44,036 nt of DNA from Palsa-1447 sp964414785 (GCA_964414785.1 CAYPXZ010000033.1:1-44036); one strand, 5' to 3'. Numbered from the stretch's first letter, positions 14,938-24,574 are shown. The notes: generated by a model from the sequence alone, not told the origin. A program made the numbers and translations.

Positions 14938-16287
14938 TCAGGCACCGGCGCCGTCGTGGTGGTGCTTCGTGTCGACCGCCGTCACCAGGAGGTTGCATAC
15001 GAGCCCGACTAGGAGGATGCCCGCCATGAGGTACATCGTCGTGTTGTAGGCCTCCACTTTCGGCACGCCGTGCGCCTTCTGGTAGGCCGAGAGGTTGGTG
15101 ACCAGCTGCGGCCCAAGCACCGCCGCCATCGACCACGAGGTGATCACGCGCCCGTGGATGGCACCGACCTGCATCGTCCCGAAGATGTCCCGGAGGTAGG
15201 CGGGGGTCGTGGCGAAACCGCCGCCGTACATGGAGATGATAACGCACGCCACCGCCACGAAGAGCGCCACGCTGTTGATCCGCTGCGTGTACGGAATGAG
15301 CAGGTACAGGGAGCAGCCGAGGATGAAGTAGACGCAGAAGGCTCCCTTCCTTCCTATGACGTCGGAGAACGATGACCATACGAAGCGCCCCGCCATGTTG
15401 AAGATGCTCAGGAAGCCCACGAAGCCGCCGGCAACCGCGGCGCTGACGCCGAACATGTCCTGGGCCATGGGAGAGGCCTGGGCCAGGACGCCGATCCCGG
15501 CCGTGACATTCGTGCATAGCACCATCCAAAGGAGCCAGAACTGGGGCGTCTTCCATGCCACGTCGACAGCCACGTGGGCGGTTGTCACAAGCTTCTTTGC
15601 CTGGGTTGCAGGAACGAAGCCTTCCGGCTTCCAACCCTGGGCGGGAACGCGCACGATGAGCGCCCCGAAGTTCATGATGACGAAGTAGAGCCCCGCCATC
15701 ACGAGGAAAGTCTGGCTCACCCCGACCGAGGCCGACGTCCTGAAGCGCTCCATGAGCACAACGCCGAGCGGCCCCCCCACCATCGCCCCGCTCCCAAACC
15801 CCATGATCGCCATGCCGGTTGCCATGCCTGGCCGGTCGGGGAACCACTTCACCAGGGTCGAGACCGGCGCGATGTAGCCGAGCCCGAGGCCTATGCCCCC
15901 GACGAGCCCGTAGCCGAGCGTGAGAAGCACTAAACTGTGGGTGCTGACGCCGTAGCTGGAGATCACGAGGCCGCCGCAGAAGAGGCAGGCGCTCGCAAAC
16001 ATGGTCTTTCGCGGGCCGTGTGCCTCGACCCACTTGCCGAAGAAAGCCGCGGAGAGGCCGAGGATGATCAGTCCGAGCGAGTACGTGCAAAGGACGATGG
16101 TCGGGACCGACCAGTCGCCCTCGGCCTGTTTGGTGATCCCTATCGCCCGGCTCAAGGGCAGATTGAACACGCTGAATCCGTAGATCTCGCCGATGCACAT
16201 CTGAACGGCGATGGCCGCGGGCGGAACCAGCCACCGGCTGTAGCCGGGCGGTGCGATGGTGTGCTCTCTATCCAATATCGACAGCAT
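14938..16287 (-). CDS. Oxalate/formate antiporter family (OFA) MFS transporter
   Basis: The 449-residue inner-membrane carrier has 12 predicted helices. OFA features are visible: IGEIYGFSVFN in helix 1, the HGPRK loop after helix 2, GIGLGLGYIAPVSTLVKWF in the helix 4-5 region, and IGRKGAF in the central loop. The start is the ATG at 16287. It is the third gene of a minus-strand run after fdhD and the FdhF/YdeP gene, 72 bases downstream of the latter. Formate, oxalate or another monocarboxylate is the likely substrate. The context favours formate, but OFA members also move lactate or pyruvate. Confidence 0.85.
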   Translation of the reverse strand: MLSILDREHTIAPPGYSRWLVPPAAIAVQMCIGEIYGFSVFNLPLSRAIGITKQAEGDWSVPTIVLCTYSLGLIILGLSAAFFGKWVEAHGPRKTMFASACLFCGGLVISSYGVSTHSLVLLTLGYGLVGGIGLGLGYIAPVSTLVKWFPDRPGMATGMAIMGFGSGAMVGGPLGVVLMERFRTSASVGVSQTFLVMAGLYFVIMNFGALIVRVPAQGWKPEGFVPATQAKKLVTTAHVAVDVAWKTPQFWLLWMVLCTNVTAGIGVLAQASPMAQDMFGVSAAVAGGFVGFLSIFNMAGRFVWSSFSDVIGRKGAFCVYFILGCSLYLLIPYTQRINSVALFVAVACVIISMYGGGFATTPAYLRDIFGTMQVGAIHGRVITSWSMAAVLGPQLVTNLSAYQKAHGVPKVEAYNTTMYLMAGILLVGLVCNLLVTAVDTKHHHDGAGA

Positions 16288-16359
16288 GATTTTTGTGTTG
16301 GGGGTTGTTGACTGGACCTTGGGGTTTCCAAATTGCTCCCGCTCCCGGGCCTCCCCGTT

Positions 16360-18744
16360 TCAGCCCGGTGCGGCCGCCGTGTCGGCGCGAATGGCTGCGA
16401 TCGCCGCCTCGGTCCTTGCGGCCGGCCTGATCGTTATCCTCACCGACTTGGAGGTCGGGGTGTTGCTGATTTCGGCGACGCTGTCGACTGGGACAAGCAC
16501 GTTGGCCTCGGGAAAATACGTGGCCGTACACCCGCGCGGGATGTCGAACGGGGCCACCATGAAACCGGGCGCCTCCCGCGTGACGCCATTGAAATGGCTC
16601 GCGAGGTCCACCAGCTGGCCCTGCACGACGCCGTGCGCGGCCATGTCCTGGGCGTTCATGAAGACGACCCGGCGCCCGTTGAATATCCCGCGGTAGCGGT
16701 CGTCGAGACCGTAGATCGTCGTGTTGAACTGGTCGTGCGTGCGAATGGTCATCATGACGAACTCGCCCGCGCCAACCGGCTCCCTCGGAAGAACGTGCAC
16801 CGTGAAGACCGCCTTCCCGCCCGGGGTCGCGAACTCGCGCCGGTCGCGCGGCCCGTTCGGAAGGTAGAACGGACCCTTCCTGATGCGCCCGTTGAAGTCC
16901 GCAAACCCGGGAACGACCCGCTCGATCCTGTCCCGGATCAGGTCGTAGTTTCCCGCCAGCTCCGCCCAGTCGACGGGCGTCGTCGGGCCCAGGGTGGCCC
17001 GGGCAAGGCCGGCCACGATCGCTGGCTCGCTGATCAGGCCACCCGAGGCCGGGGAGAGGCTTCCCCTGGAGGGGTTGATGATCCCCATGCTGTCCTCCAC
17101 GGTGACGAACTGGTCCCCGGTGGACTGGCGGTCGACCTCGGTCCGCCCGAGGCAGGGAAGGATGAGCGCGGTCGAGCCCGTCACGAGGTGGGAGCGGTTG
17201 AGCTTCGTCGCCACGTGCGCCGTGAGCGCGCATCGCCGCAGCGCGGCCGCCGTGAACTCCGTGTCCGGAGTGGCCGAAAGGAAATTGCCGCCCATGCAAA
17301 AGAGCACCCTCACCTGCCCCGCATGCATCGCCTTTATCGTGCCCACGACGTCCAGACCGTGCTCCCGCGGCGGCTTGAACGGGAACTCCCTGGCCATGCT
17401 GTCCAGGAACCTGGCCGACGGCCTCTCCCAGATGCCCATGGTCCGGTCGCCCTGCACGTTGCTGTGGCCCCTGATCGGGCACGGGCCCGCGCCGGGCCGG
17501 CCGATGTTGCCCCCGAGGAGCAGGAAATTGACGATTTCCTGGATGGTGCCGACCGCGTTCCTGTGCTGGGTGAGCCCCATCGCCCAGCAGGCGATGATGG
17601 ACCGGGACGCCATCGCGATCTCGGCCGCGGCCCGTATCTCCTCCCTGCCCAGCCCGCTCCCGGCTATGATCTCATCCCAGTCGACGGAGCGCAGGTGCGC
17701 GGCAAGGCCCTCGTAGCCGCCGGTGAATTCCTCGATGAACCCGCGATCGAGGACGGTGCCCGGATTTCGGTCCTCCGCATCGAGCATCTCCTTCATTATC
17801 CCCTGAAAGACCGCCATGTCGCCGTTGATCCGGACCGGCAGCCAGAGGTCGGCCATCGAGGTCCCTTTTCCGAAGAGGAGCTCCGGGATCCGCTGGGGGT
17901 TCTTGAACTCCTGGGGATTCTTGAAGCGCTCGAGCCCGAGCTCAGGAAGCGGATTGATGCTTACGATCTTGCATCCTCGGCGCTTCGCCGCCTGGAGGGT
18001 CGTGAGCATCCGCGGGTGGTTCGTCCCCGGATTCTGGCCGACGACAAAGATGGCGTCGGCCTTCTCGAAATCGGCAAGGGTCACGCAGCCCTTGCCGATG
18101 CCTATCGTCGTGGCAAGGGCGGCGCCGCTCGACTCGTGGCACATGTTTGAGCAGTCGGGCAGGTTGTTGGTGCCGAAGGCGCGGACAAAGAGCTGGTAGA
18201 GGAATGCCGCCTCGTTGCTTGTACGGCCCGACGTGTAGAATGAGGCGCCATCGGGCGTCGGCAGCCTAAGGAGCTCTTCCGCGACAAGGCGGAAGGCGTC
18301 GTCCCATGGGATCGGCTCATAGTGGGAGGCACCCGGCCTAAGGACCATCGGCTCGGTCAGGCGCCCCTGCTTCCCGAGCCAGTGGTCCGACCGGGCCGCC
18401 AGCTCGGCAACGCTGTGACGCCTGAAGAATTCGGGGGTGATGAGCGTCCGGGTGGCCTCGTCCGCAACGGCCTTCGCCCCGTTCTCGCAGAATTCGGCGA
18501 CGTGGCGGTCGCCGTCGGGTGTTGGCCACGCGCAGCTCTGGCAGTCGAAGCCGTCCTTTTGGTTCACCTGGAGGAGCATTCGGGTCCCGCGGACCAAGCC
18601 CATCTCCCCGGCGCTAATGGCAAGGGTGTTCATCACCGCCTCGAGCCCTCCTGCGGAATGGCTCGGCTCGCCAATCCGGACCCCCACCGCGTCGGTCGGG
18701 CCCTGGGCAGCCGGCTCCGTCGGGGTTTGCTCGTCTGCAGGCAC
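16360..18744 (-). CDS. FdhF/YdeP-type molybdopterin oxidoreductase (formate-dehydrogenase-like)
   Basis: The 794-residue cytosolic molybdoenzyme matches the FdhF/YdeP branch through most of its length. Hallmarks are FDCQSCAWP (Cys68, Cys71), AEFCENGAKA (Cys86), SGRTSNEAAF, SNMCHESSG with Cys202 at the place of the active-site Sec/Cys, GQNPGTNHPRM and LLLGGNIGRPGAGPCPIRGHSNVQG. No in-frame TGA occurs, so no selenocysteine is used. The N-terminal Cys set is shorter than in classical FDH, so FeS content is uncertain. The start is a GTG at 18744, 3 bases after the fdhD stop. YdeP-type enzymes are linked to formate chemistry and acid resistance; actual formate oxidation is inferred from fdhD and the OFA carrier beside it. 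Confidence 0.88.
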   Translation of the reverse strand: MPADEQTPTEPAAQGPTDAVGVRIGEPSHSAGGLEAVMNTLAISAGEMGLVRGTRMLLQVNQKDGFDCQSCAWPTPDGDRHVAEFCENGAKAVADEATRTLITPEFFRRHSVAELAARSDHWLGKQGRLTEPMVLRPGASHYEPIPWDDAFRLVAEELLRLPTPDGASFYTSGRTSNEAAFLYQLFVRAFGTNNLPDCSNMCHESSGAALATTIGIGKGCVTLADFEKADAIFVVGQNPGTNHPRMLTTLQAAKRRGCKIVSINPLPELGLERFKNPQEFKNPQRIPELLFGKGTSMADLWLPVRINGDMAVFQGIMKEMLDAEDRNPGTVLDRGFIEEFTGGYEGLAAHLRSVDWDEIIAGSGLGREEIRAAAEIAMASRSIIACWAMGLTQHRNAVGTIQEIVNFLLLGGNIGRPGAGPCPIRGHSNVQGDRTMGIWERPSARFLDSMAREFPFKPPREHGLDVVGTIKAMHAGQVRVLFCMGGNFLSATPDTEFTAAALRRCALTAHVATKLNRSHLVTGSTALILPCLGRTEVDRQSTGDQFVTVEDSMGIINPSRGSLSPASGGLISEPAIVAGLARATLGPTTPVDWAELAGNYDLIRDRIERVVPGFADFNGRIRKGPFYLPNGPRDRREFATPGGKAVFTVHVLPREPVGAGEFVMMTIRTHDQFNTTIYGLDDRYRGIFNGRRVVFMNAQDMAAHGVVQGQLVDLASHFNGVTREAPGFMVAPFDIPRGCTATYFPEANVLVPVDSVAEISNTPTSKSVRITIRPAARTEAAIAAIRADTAAAPG

Positions 18745-18747
18745 GGT

Positions 18748-19626
18748 TTAGGTCGGGGTTAGGGACACCCTCGCTTCGCGGAGCCTTTGGGCGCCCGAGT
18801 AGACGTTGATTCGGCCGTCCCTCACGAAACCAAGGAGGGTCGTCCCAAACTGGCGCGCGACCTCGACGGCAAGGCTCGAGGGGGCGCCGACGGCGACAAG
18901 GATCGGTATCCCCGCAACGACGGCCTTCTGCACGAGCTCGAAGCTCGCGCGCCCGCTCAGAACAAGGATGTCGTGGGAGAGCGGCATGCGGCTCGCAAGA
19001 AACTGGGCCCCGATCACCTTGTCGACCGCGTTGTGGCGCCCCACATCCTCCCTCACACAGATGAGATTTCCCAATGGGTCGAAAAGCGCGGCGCCGTGGA
19101 GGCCACCGGTCACATCGAAGACGCGCTGCGCCTGCCGAAGCGCCCCGGGCAGATCCAGCGCCGTCCTTAGATCCACGAGCGGGGCGTCGGCATCCTGGTG
19201 GACCCCCCGCTCCATGCGAAGAGCCTCGATCGAGGCCTTTCCGCAAACGCCGCAGCTTGAGGTCGTGTAGAAATGGCGCTCGAGGGACTTCAGGTTGACC
19301 TCCACCCCCGGGCGAAGGGAGACCCGGATCGTGTTTGCCTGCCCAGGCAAAGGGGCGATCTCGGAAACCTGGCCCGCCTCGTCCAGGATACCCTCGCCAA
19401 AGAGAAAGCCCGCGGCCAGCTCCCGGTCGCTGCCGGGGGTGCGCATCGTCACCGACACGCTCCTTGCCACCCTCAGCCCGCCGCGCCGCTCGTAGTCCAC
19501 GCTGATCTCGAGGGGCTCTTCCGTTGCGACGCGGTCCTCCAACGCCGTCAATCCGTCGGCATTGGCCCGGACGATGTTCACGGGCGAGGACGAACCCGAC
19601 GGCCTTGGCCCGTTGGAATTCTGCAT
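18748..19626 (-). CDS. fdhD: Formate dehydrogenase accessory sulfurtransferase FdhD
   Basis: The 292-residue protein carries the FdhD signatures: ATEEPLEI near 35, the SCGVCG motif (Cys residues that relay sulfur from IscS), VTGGLHGAAL, and REDVGRHNAVDKVIG, followed by LSGRASFELVQKA. FdhD inserts the sulfido ligand on the molybdenum cofactor of formate dehydrogenases. It is immediately upstream of the FdhF/YdeP gene, which supports that enzyme being its client. The N-terminal 25 residues are low in complexity. The ATG at 19626 is the only good start. Confidence 0.93.
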   Translation of the reverse strand: MQNSNGPRPSGSSSPVNIVRANADGLTALEDRVATEEPLEISVDYERRGGLRVARSVSVTMRTPGSDRELAAGFLFGEGILDEAGQVSEIAPLPGQANTIRVSLRPGVEVNLKSLERHFYTTSSCGVCGKASIEALRMERGVHQDADAPLVDLRTALDLPGALRQAQRVFDVTGGLHGAALFDPLGNLICVREDVGRHNAVDKVIGAQFLASRMPLSHDILVLSGRASFELVQKAVVAGIPILVAVGAPSSLAVEVARQFGTTLLGFVRDGRINVYSGAQRLREARVSLTPT

Positions 19627-19742
19627 AAGCCAAATACTTGAGTTTCGGCGGGGAGGGGTAACTTGGCGCTGGAATCTGCCGATAACGCAGCCCCTGTCAA
19701 AGGCCTGTTTCAGATTGCGACCTCTTTTAACACACCGAGGGT

Positions 19743-19763
19743 GCCTCCCCTTGTAAGGGAGGC
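19743..19763 (-). terminator. GC-rich hairpin between the sensor-kinase gene and fdhD
   Basis: GCCTCCC and GGGAGGC pair perfectly (7 bp) around a 7-base loop, in the 182-base gap downstream of the histidine-kinase gene and upstream of fdhD. No T tract follows on the minus strand. It could be a weak terminator, an mRNA-stabilising hairpin or an operator. Confidence 0.35.
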
Positions 19764-19808
19764 CGCCCGGGTCACAACACCGCCGGCACAGAGCGGTGGG
19801 ACATGGGC

Positions 19809-21026
19809 CTAGATGCCGGCGCCGGACCCGGTAAACGGCGTCGTTCCCGACCCCCCGCGATGAGCGGGCAAGAGGATGCTAAACGTCGTGCCCTTGCCGG
19901 GTGAACTGGCCACCTGAATGACTCCGCCGTGGTCGAGGACGACCCGCTGCACGACCGCAAGGCCCAGGCCCGTTCCGTCTCCCTCGCGCTTGGTCGTGAA
20001 GAACGGATCGAAGATGTGGCTCCGGGTGTCCGGATCCATCCCGTGTCCGTTGTCGATGACCTCCAGGCATATGTGCTGGCCGCATGCCAGGCCGGAGCAC
20101 TCCCGCGCCAGCGCCGCATCGACCTCCACGCGGGTGACCCGCACGGCGAGCCGCCCCCCCGACTCGCGCATCGCGTGCACGGCGTTGAGGCAGAGATTGA
20201 CGAGCACCTGGTGGATCTGAGTGGCGCTTGCGAACACCATGGCGCCGTCGTCCGGCAGTTCGGCGACGACCTCGATGTTCGCGGGTATGGTGGGCTTCAG
20301 GAGCCTAAGCACCTCGTTGGCCACCGCCGAAAGCCTCATCGGGGCCCGTGAGCGCTGCTGCTCGCACCCGTAGTCCAGCACCTGGCGCGTGATCCTCTTT
20401 GCCCGGTTGGCGGCCTTCAGGATCTGCTCGAGTGAGTCACGGGCGTCGGGTGCGAGATCGTGAAGCTGAAGGAACCCGGCATGGCCGATGATCCCCGTCA
20501 GGATGTTGTTGAAGTCGTGCGCCATGCCCCCGGCCAGCGCCCCGAGGGCCGTGAACTTCTCGGCCCGCGCAAGCTCCGTCTTGAGGCGCTCGCGCTCGGC
20601 GGCCGCCTCCTTCTGCTCGGTGACGTCGCGCGCGACGACGACCCGGTGGAGTTTGCCCCCGGCCGTCATGAACTCGCGGCCGGTCGACTCTAGCCAGCGC
20701 CACGAGCCGTCGCCGTGCATGTGCCTGCACGTCGCGCGGCCCGAGCGCTGCTCAAACTGCACCCTCACGTTGGCCAGGTCGTCGGGGTGCACCTTCTCGA
20801 ACAGGTTCGTCCCGATGAGCTCTTTGCTCGAATACCCGAGTATGGCGGTCACGTTCGGGCTCACGTAGAGCACTTCCACATCGGGCGAAAGTTCGACGAT
20901 GATGTCGCGGGAATTCTCCACGAGAAGCCGGAAGCGTTCGTCCCTGTCGCGCATGGCCCACGTGTCGATCGCCACGGGGGATGGCCTGCTTAGGAACGAG
21001 TCCGTTTTTTCGATGCTGGCGTTCAT
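19809..21026 (-). CDS. Cytosolic PAS-domain sensor histidine kinase
   Basis: The protein is about 405 residues with no membrane segment. A PAS domain (about 28-135, with YVSPNVTAILGYS) leads into a HisKA helix pair with the phospho-acceptor His170 in GGMAHDFNNILTG. A complete HATPase domain follows: N-box VNLCLNAVHAM, DNGHGMDP, and the TGLGLAVV lid. The start is the ATG at 21026; a TTG 6 bases upstream would overlap the preceding stop (TTGA) and couple translation to the receiver gene. The AHDFNN form of the H-box is typical of soluble kinases that partner with receiver-only proteins. The signal is unknown. Confidence 0.85.
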   Translation of the reverse strand: MNASIEKTDSFLSRPSPVAIDTWAMRDRDERFRLLVENSRDIIVELSPDVEVLYVSPNVTAILGYSSKELIGTNLFEKVHPDDLANVRVQFEQRSGRATCRHMHGDGSWRWLESTGREFMTAGGKLHRVVVARDVTEQKEAAAERERLKTELARAEKFTALGALAGGMAHDFNNILTGIIGHAGFLQLHDLAPDARDSLEQILKAANRAKRITRQVLDYGCEQQRSRAPMRLSAVANEVLRLLKPTIPANIEVVAELPDDGAMVFASATQIHQVLVNLCLNAVHAMRESGGRLAVRVTRVEVDAALARECSGLACGQHICLEVIDNGHGMDPDTRSHIFDPFFTTKREGDGTGLGLAVVQRVVLDHGGVIQVASSPGKGTTFSILLPAHRGGSGTTPFTGSGAGI

Positions 21027-21028
21027 AG

Positions 21029-21415
21029 TCAAATCTGGTCGTCGCGCTGCGGTTCCGGCACGATCCCGGCCGCAATCCGGGCAAACAGGGGCTGAAGCGC
21101 CCCGAGATCGTCCTTGGCCACGAAGTGCGATGCCCCCGCGGTCGCGGCGGCAGCTCGCAGGGCGGGCTCGTCATAGGAGGTGACGATCACGACCTTGGCC
21201 GCAGGGCAGACCGAGCACAGGGCCCGGGTCGCCTCAATCCCTCCGAGCCCGGGGAGGCGCAGGTCCATCGTGACGAGGTCAGGGAGGTACTCGCGGGCGA
21301 CGGACACGGCCTCGGATCCCGACGCGCATTCGCGGACCTCGTCCACGACCAGCGCCGAGATCTGGCGGATCATGGCGCGTACGGCGGAATGGTCGTCTAC
21401 GATTAGGAGTCTCAT
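21029..21415 (-). CDS. Receiver-only response regulator (CheY-like)
   Basis: The 128-residue protein is a single REC domain. It has the acidic pair VDDH (7-9), the phospho-acceptor Asp51 in TMDLRLPG, a TS switch residue pair (VIVTSYD) and the late Lys in VAKDD. There is no output domain. The start is the ATG at 21415; a TTG lies one codon before. It ends 2 bases before the sensor kinase gene, so the two are very probably a cognate pair or part of a phosphorelay. Confidence 0.85.
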   Translation of the reverse strand: MRLLIVDDHSAVRAMIRQISALVVDEVRECASGSEAVSVAREYLPDLVTMDLRLPGLGGIEATRALCSVCPAAKVVIVTSYDEPALRAAAATAGASHFVAKDDLGALQPLFARIAAGIVPEPQRDDQI

Positions 21416-21535
21416 CAATGGGTCGTGTCCGGGATAGAATAGCCGAACGGAGCCCCTGTGCCTATTGGCAGCGATGCATATTCTTCGCTAGGGATACCTT
21501 GGTATCCGTCTACGTGCCCCTACCTACGTAGAACC

Positions 21536-22189
21536 TCAGATCGAAGAGCGGTTCTCGAGGGCGAACTGCAGGAGGCTGTGGCTGCCGCGCAGCCCGAGCT
21601 TCTGGGAGATGTTGGCGCGATGGGCCTCGACCGTCCGGGGGCTGATGAAGAGCTCGGCCGCAATGTCCCGGCTCGTCTTCTTCTCGGCAATGAGCTTGAG
21701 GATGCGCCTCTCGGCCTTGGTCAGGTCATCAAGGCCGGGTTTCTTCTGGGCCAGGGCCTCCGCGCGCCCGCGGCGCCGGACGAGGAAGCCGGATATGGAG
21801 GGGCTAAGGTAATGCTCGCCCTTTGCGACGGCAACCAGGCTGGCGAGGATGTCCTGCGTCGCGTTCTCCTTCAGCACGAATCCGAAGACGCCGAGGTCGA
21901 GCGCGCGGTCCACAGTCTCCTCCTCCGTGAACATGGTGAGGATGACCACGCGCGTCGGCAGCTTGAGGGACTGCACCTGCCGGGCGACCTCAAGGCCCGA
22001 AATCCCGGGCAGGTTTACGTCCAGTACGGCAATGTCGGGCTTGCTCCGCCTGATGAGCGCCAACGCCTCGTCGCCCGTGCCCGCCTCGCCCACCAGCTCG
22101 AACTGCCCGTCCGTTTCAACCAGCTGCCTAAGGCCCTGCCGAAACAGCGGGTGGTCGTCTACGATCACAACCTTTGTGGGTCCTGCCAT
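21536..22189 (-). CDS. NarL/LuxR-type response regulator
   Basis: The 217-residue regulator has an N-terminal receiver (VDDH, Asp57 in AVLDVNLPG, a TMF switch and late Lys in VLKENA). A C-terminal LuxR-type helix-turn-helix follows: LTKAERRILKLIAEKKTSRDIA, then ISPRTVEAHRANI. It should bind DNA when phosphorylated. It lies 41 bases after the hybrid PAS kinase gene, whose dimerisation domain (HisKA_3) is the type that pairs with NarL regulators. The start is the ATG at 22189. Confidence 0.9.
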   Translation of the reverse strand: MAGPTKVVIVDDHPLFRQGLRQLVETDGQFELVGEAGTGDEALALIRRSKPDIAVLDVNLPGISGLEVARQVQSLKLPTRVVILTMFTEEETVDRALDLGVFGFVLKENATQDILASLVAVAKGEHYLSPSISGFLVRRRGRAEALAQKKPGLDDLTKAERRILKLIAEKKTSRDIAAELFISPRTVEAHRANISQKLGLRGSHSLLQFALENRSSI

Positions 22190-22230
22190 CAACCTGCATA
22201 TTGCCGGCCGTGGACCCCATGGCGAGCCTT

Positions 22231-24429
22231 CTACGGGGAAGCCTCGGACAACCCCACGATAAGCTCGATGGAGGAGCCCTGCCCCGGCTGGGATTCGATC
22301 CGCAGCGCCCCTTCCAGGATGCGCGCCCGTTCCGCAATGTTCTTAAGGCCAAGTCCGGCGCCGCCCGGCACCGAACCCTCGGGGGTGAAGCCGCAGCCGT
22401 TGTCAGATATGAGGAGGCGGATCTGGTGGATGTCCCTTTCCAGGAGGATCTCGACCCGGCTGGCGCGCGAGTGCTTCAGGATGTTGTTCAAGCACTCCTG
22501 CACGATCCGGTAGAAGTGGATCGCCGAATCCGGCGTGAAGGCGTCATCGACCTGCTCAAGGCGCCGCTCGAACTGGATCCCCGTGCTGGCCGCCGCCCCC
22601 TCGATCATGCTCTCGAGCGCGCGGGTCAGGCCAAGCTGGTCGAGCTGGTAGGGCCTTAGGTCATGCGAGATGTGGCGTACCTCCGCGATCGCCTGCGCGG
22701 CGATCTCCTGGATGCTCACGAGCTGCGACCTGAGCTCGGGTGCAAGGCCCTCCCCCGCGAGCGAGAGCTGGGCGCGGTTCTTCACGAGAAGCATGGACTG
22801 GCCGAGGCTGTCGTGGAGTTCCCCCGCGATCCGGCTGCGCTCGGCTTCCTGCGCTGCGATCAGCCGGTGCGTGAACTGGTCGCGCGCCCGGGCCTCGCGG
22901 GCGAGCGCGCCGGCGCGCTCCTCCTCGGCGCGCTCGGTGTCGGTTATGTCCTGCGCCATCGCCAGGACCGACGCCCGGTCGTGGAGCTCGATGAGCTCGT
23001 AGCTGACGAGTACCGTGATCGGGGCGCCGCGAAGCGAGCGGCATCTTACCTTCAAGTTGCGCGCCAGGCCGCCCGAGCGCAGCGCCGCGACCACGACCTT
23101 CTGCTCGGAGGGATCGCGCCAGAGCCCTAGCTCAAGGGTCGAGCGGCCGATCGCCTCCTGCAGAGTGCACTCGAAGATGCGCTGGAACGCCTCGTTGGCG
23201 TCGACGATCCGGCCGGTCTCCAAGTCGGAGATGATGATCGAAATGGGGCTCGCGTGGAACACCTTTGAGAACTTGGCCTCCGACTCCCGGAGCGCCTGGT
23301 CGGCGCGGAGCTGCTCCGTGATGTCGTTTCCCGCGACGACGATCGTCCTGCGGCCCCCGATCTCGACCACCTCGGCGGCGACGTCGAACGAGCGCACCTC
23401 TCCGTCGCGCCTCTTGGCCAGGGATCGGAAGCCGCGCGCCGAGCCGTTCGTGCGCAGCAGCTCGAGCAGGCGATCGCGGTCCTTCTGCTCAACCCAGTGC
23501 CCCAGCTCCCTTGAGGACCGCCCGATTACCTCGGCACGCGAGTAGCCGAAGAGCCGCTGGAAACTCTCGTTCACGTCGATGTAGAGTCCCGTCTCCATGT
23601 CGGAGACCGAGATGGCGTCGGGGCTGAAGCGAAAGACCTTTGAAAACGTCTCCTCCGAGGAGCGGAGCGCCTCCATGGCCCGCGCCCGCTTCTCCTGCTC
23701 CACGGCAAGGTGGTTCAGCGCGGAATCCGACTCCTTGAGCGCCTCGCCCAGGCTGCGCAGGAGCTGGCGGGCCACGATGAGGGCCGCCGCAACTCCCACG
23801 GCGGCCCCGACAAGGGCCCTCACCCACACCGTCGCGTTGTGATAGTTAAGGATCGATGCGGCCTCGGTGGAGGAAAGGACGACCGGCAGGCGACCTCTCA
23901 CCCAGCCCCAGGCCACGCAGCCGAAGAGCGAAAACACCGCCACAAGGCAGGTCATTCCCGCCCGGAAGCCGAAGAGCAGCTCGACGGAGGTGACGAGCAT
24001 GACGACGATGATGAGCCAGCTGGGCCCGATGCCGACCGTCATCCCCGCGATGATGTCGTAGGTAAGGAGGCTAAAGGCGAGCACCCCGTAGCGCACCATG
24101 AAGGGAACGCCGCGCAGTATGGCGAAGGCGAGCTGCAGGAGCCCCGAGCCCGCAAGGAACCAGAAGACCGGCTCGTGCATGAGCCGCTGGGGGTACTGGG
24201 CGAGGACTAGCGCCGAGGAGACGATGCCCACGGTCGCCGACGCCCAGGAATAGGTGTCCAGGATCCTGTAGCACAGGTGCTGGGGCACGATGGCGTTCAC
24301 CGCCTGCCAGTCATGCCGCGGCTTGAACCAGCTGCGCGGCGTCCTCGCAGGGGCATCGCCAGCCGGCCCGGGACGGGGCGTCGGGTCGGGGGCATTGCCG
24401 GCGGGCGATGACTCGCTGGCGGGCGTCAT
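22231..24429 (-). CDS. Membrane sensor kinase, two PAS domains, NarX/DesK-like HisKA_3
   Basis: The 732-residue protein starts with a Pro/Ala-rich cytosolic segment (1-60), then about six hydrophobic helices (60-230). Next come two tandem PAS domains (about 265-380 and 385-500), each opening with a SEETFSKVF/SEAKFSKVF repeat. A HisKA_3 segment carries the phospho-His539 in RIAGELHDSLGQS, and an HATPase domain follows (DNGCGF, GAGLGLKNI). It lies directly upstream of the NarL-type regulator and is its likely partner. The integral membrane sensor has no extracytoplasmic domain of note, so it may sense the membrane or an internal ligand. The PAS duplication looks recent. Confidence 0.88.
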   Translation of the reverse strand: MTPASESSPAGNAPDPTPRPGPAGDAPARTPRSWFKPRHDWQAVNAIVPQHLCYRILDTYSWASATVGIVSSALVLAQYPQRLMHEPVFWFLAGSGLLQLAFAILRGVPFMVRYGVLAFSLLTYDIIAGMTVGIGPSWLIIVVMLVTSVELLFGFRAGMTCLVAVFSLFGCVAWGWVRGRLPVVLSSTEAASILNYHNATVWVRALVGAAVGVAAALIVARQLLRSLGEALKESDSALNHLAVEQEKRARAMEALRSSEETFSKVFRFSPDAISVSDMETGLYIDVNESFQRLFGYSRAEVIGRSSRELGHWVEQKDRDRLLELLRTNGSARGFRSLAKRRDGEVRSFDVAAEVVEIGGRRTIVVAGNDITEQLRADQALRESEAKFSKVFHASPISIIISDLETGRIVDANEAFQRIFECTLQEAIGRSTLELGLWRDPSEQKVVVAALRSGGLARNLKVRCRSLRGAPITVLVSYELIELHDRASVLAMAQDITDTERAEEERAGALAREARARDQFTHRLIAAQEAERSRIAGELHDSLGQSMLLVKNRAQLSLAGEGLAPELRSQLVSIQEIAAQAIAEVRHISHDLRPYQLDQLGLTRALESMIEGAAASTGIQFERRLEQVDDAFTPDSAIHFYRIVQECLNNILKHSRASRVEILLERDIHQIRLLISDNGCGFTPEGSVPGGAGLGLKNIAERARILEGALRIESQPGQGSSIELIVGLSEASP

Positions 24430-24574
24430 GATCGAGAGATGGCAGAGGAGGCGCCCCGATGCATCAGAAAACTTCGGCCGCTGGCCGTGGCTTCCCGCCT
24501 TTCTCCGAATAATCGGCTTGTGCCACGGCCGGGGAGGGCCCAGACGAACCGGTCAAACGCCGGACCCACGCCTT

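Noticed and set aside
16360..18744. Selenocysteine in the FdhF/YdeP enzyme
   Set aside because: The active-site position reads Cys202 (MCHESSG) and there is no in-frame TGA.
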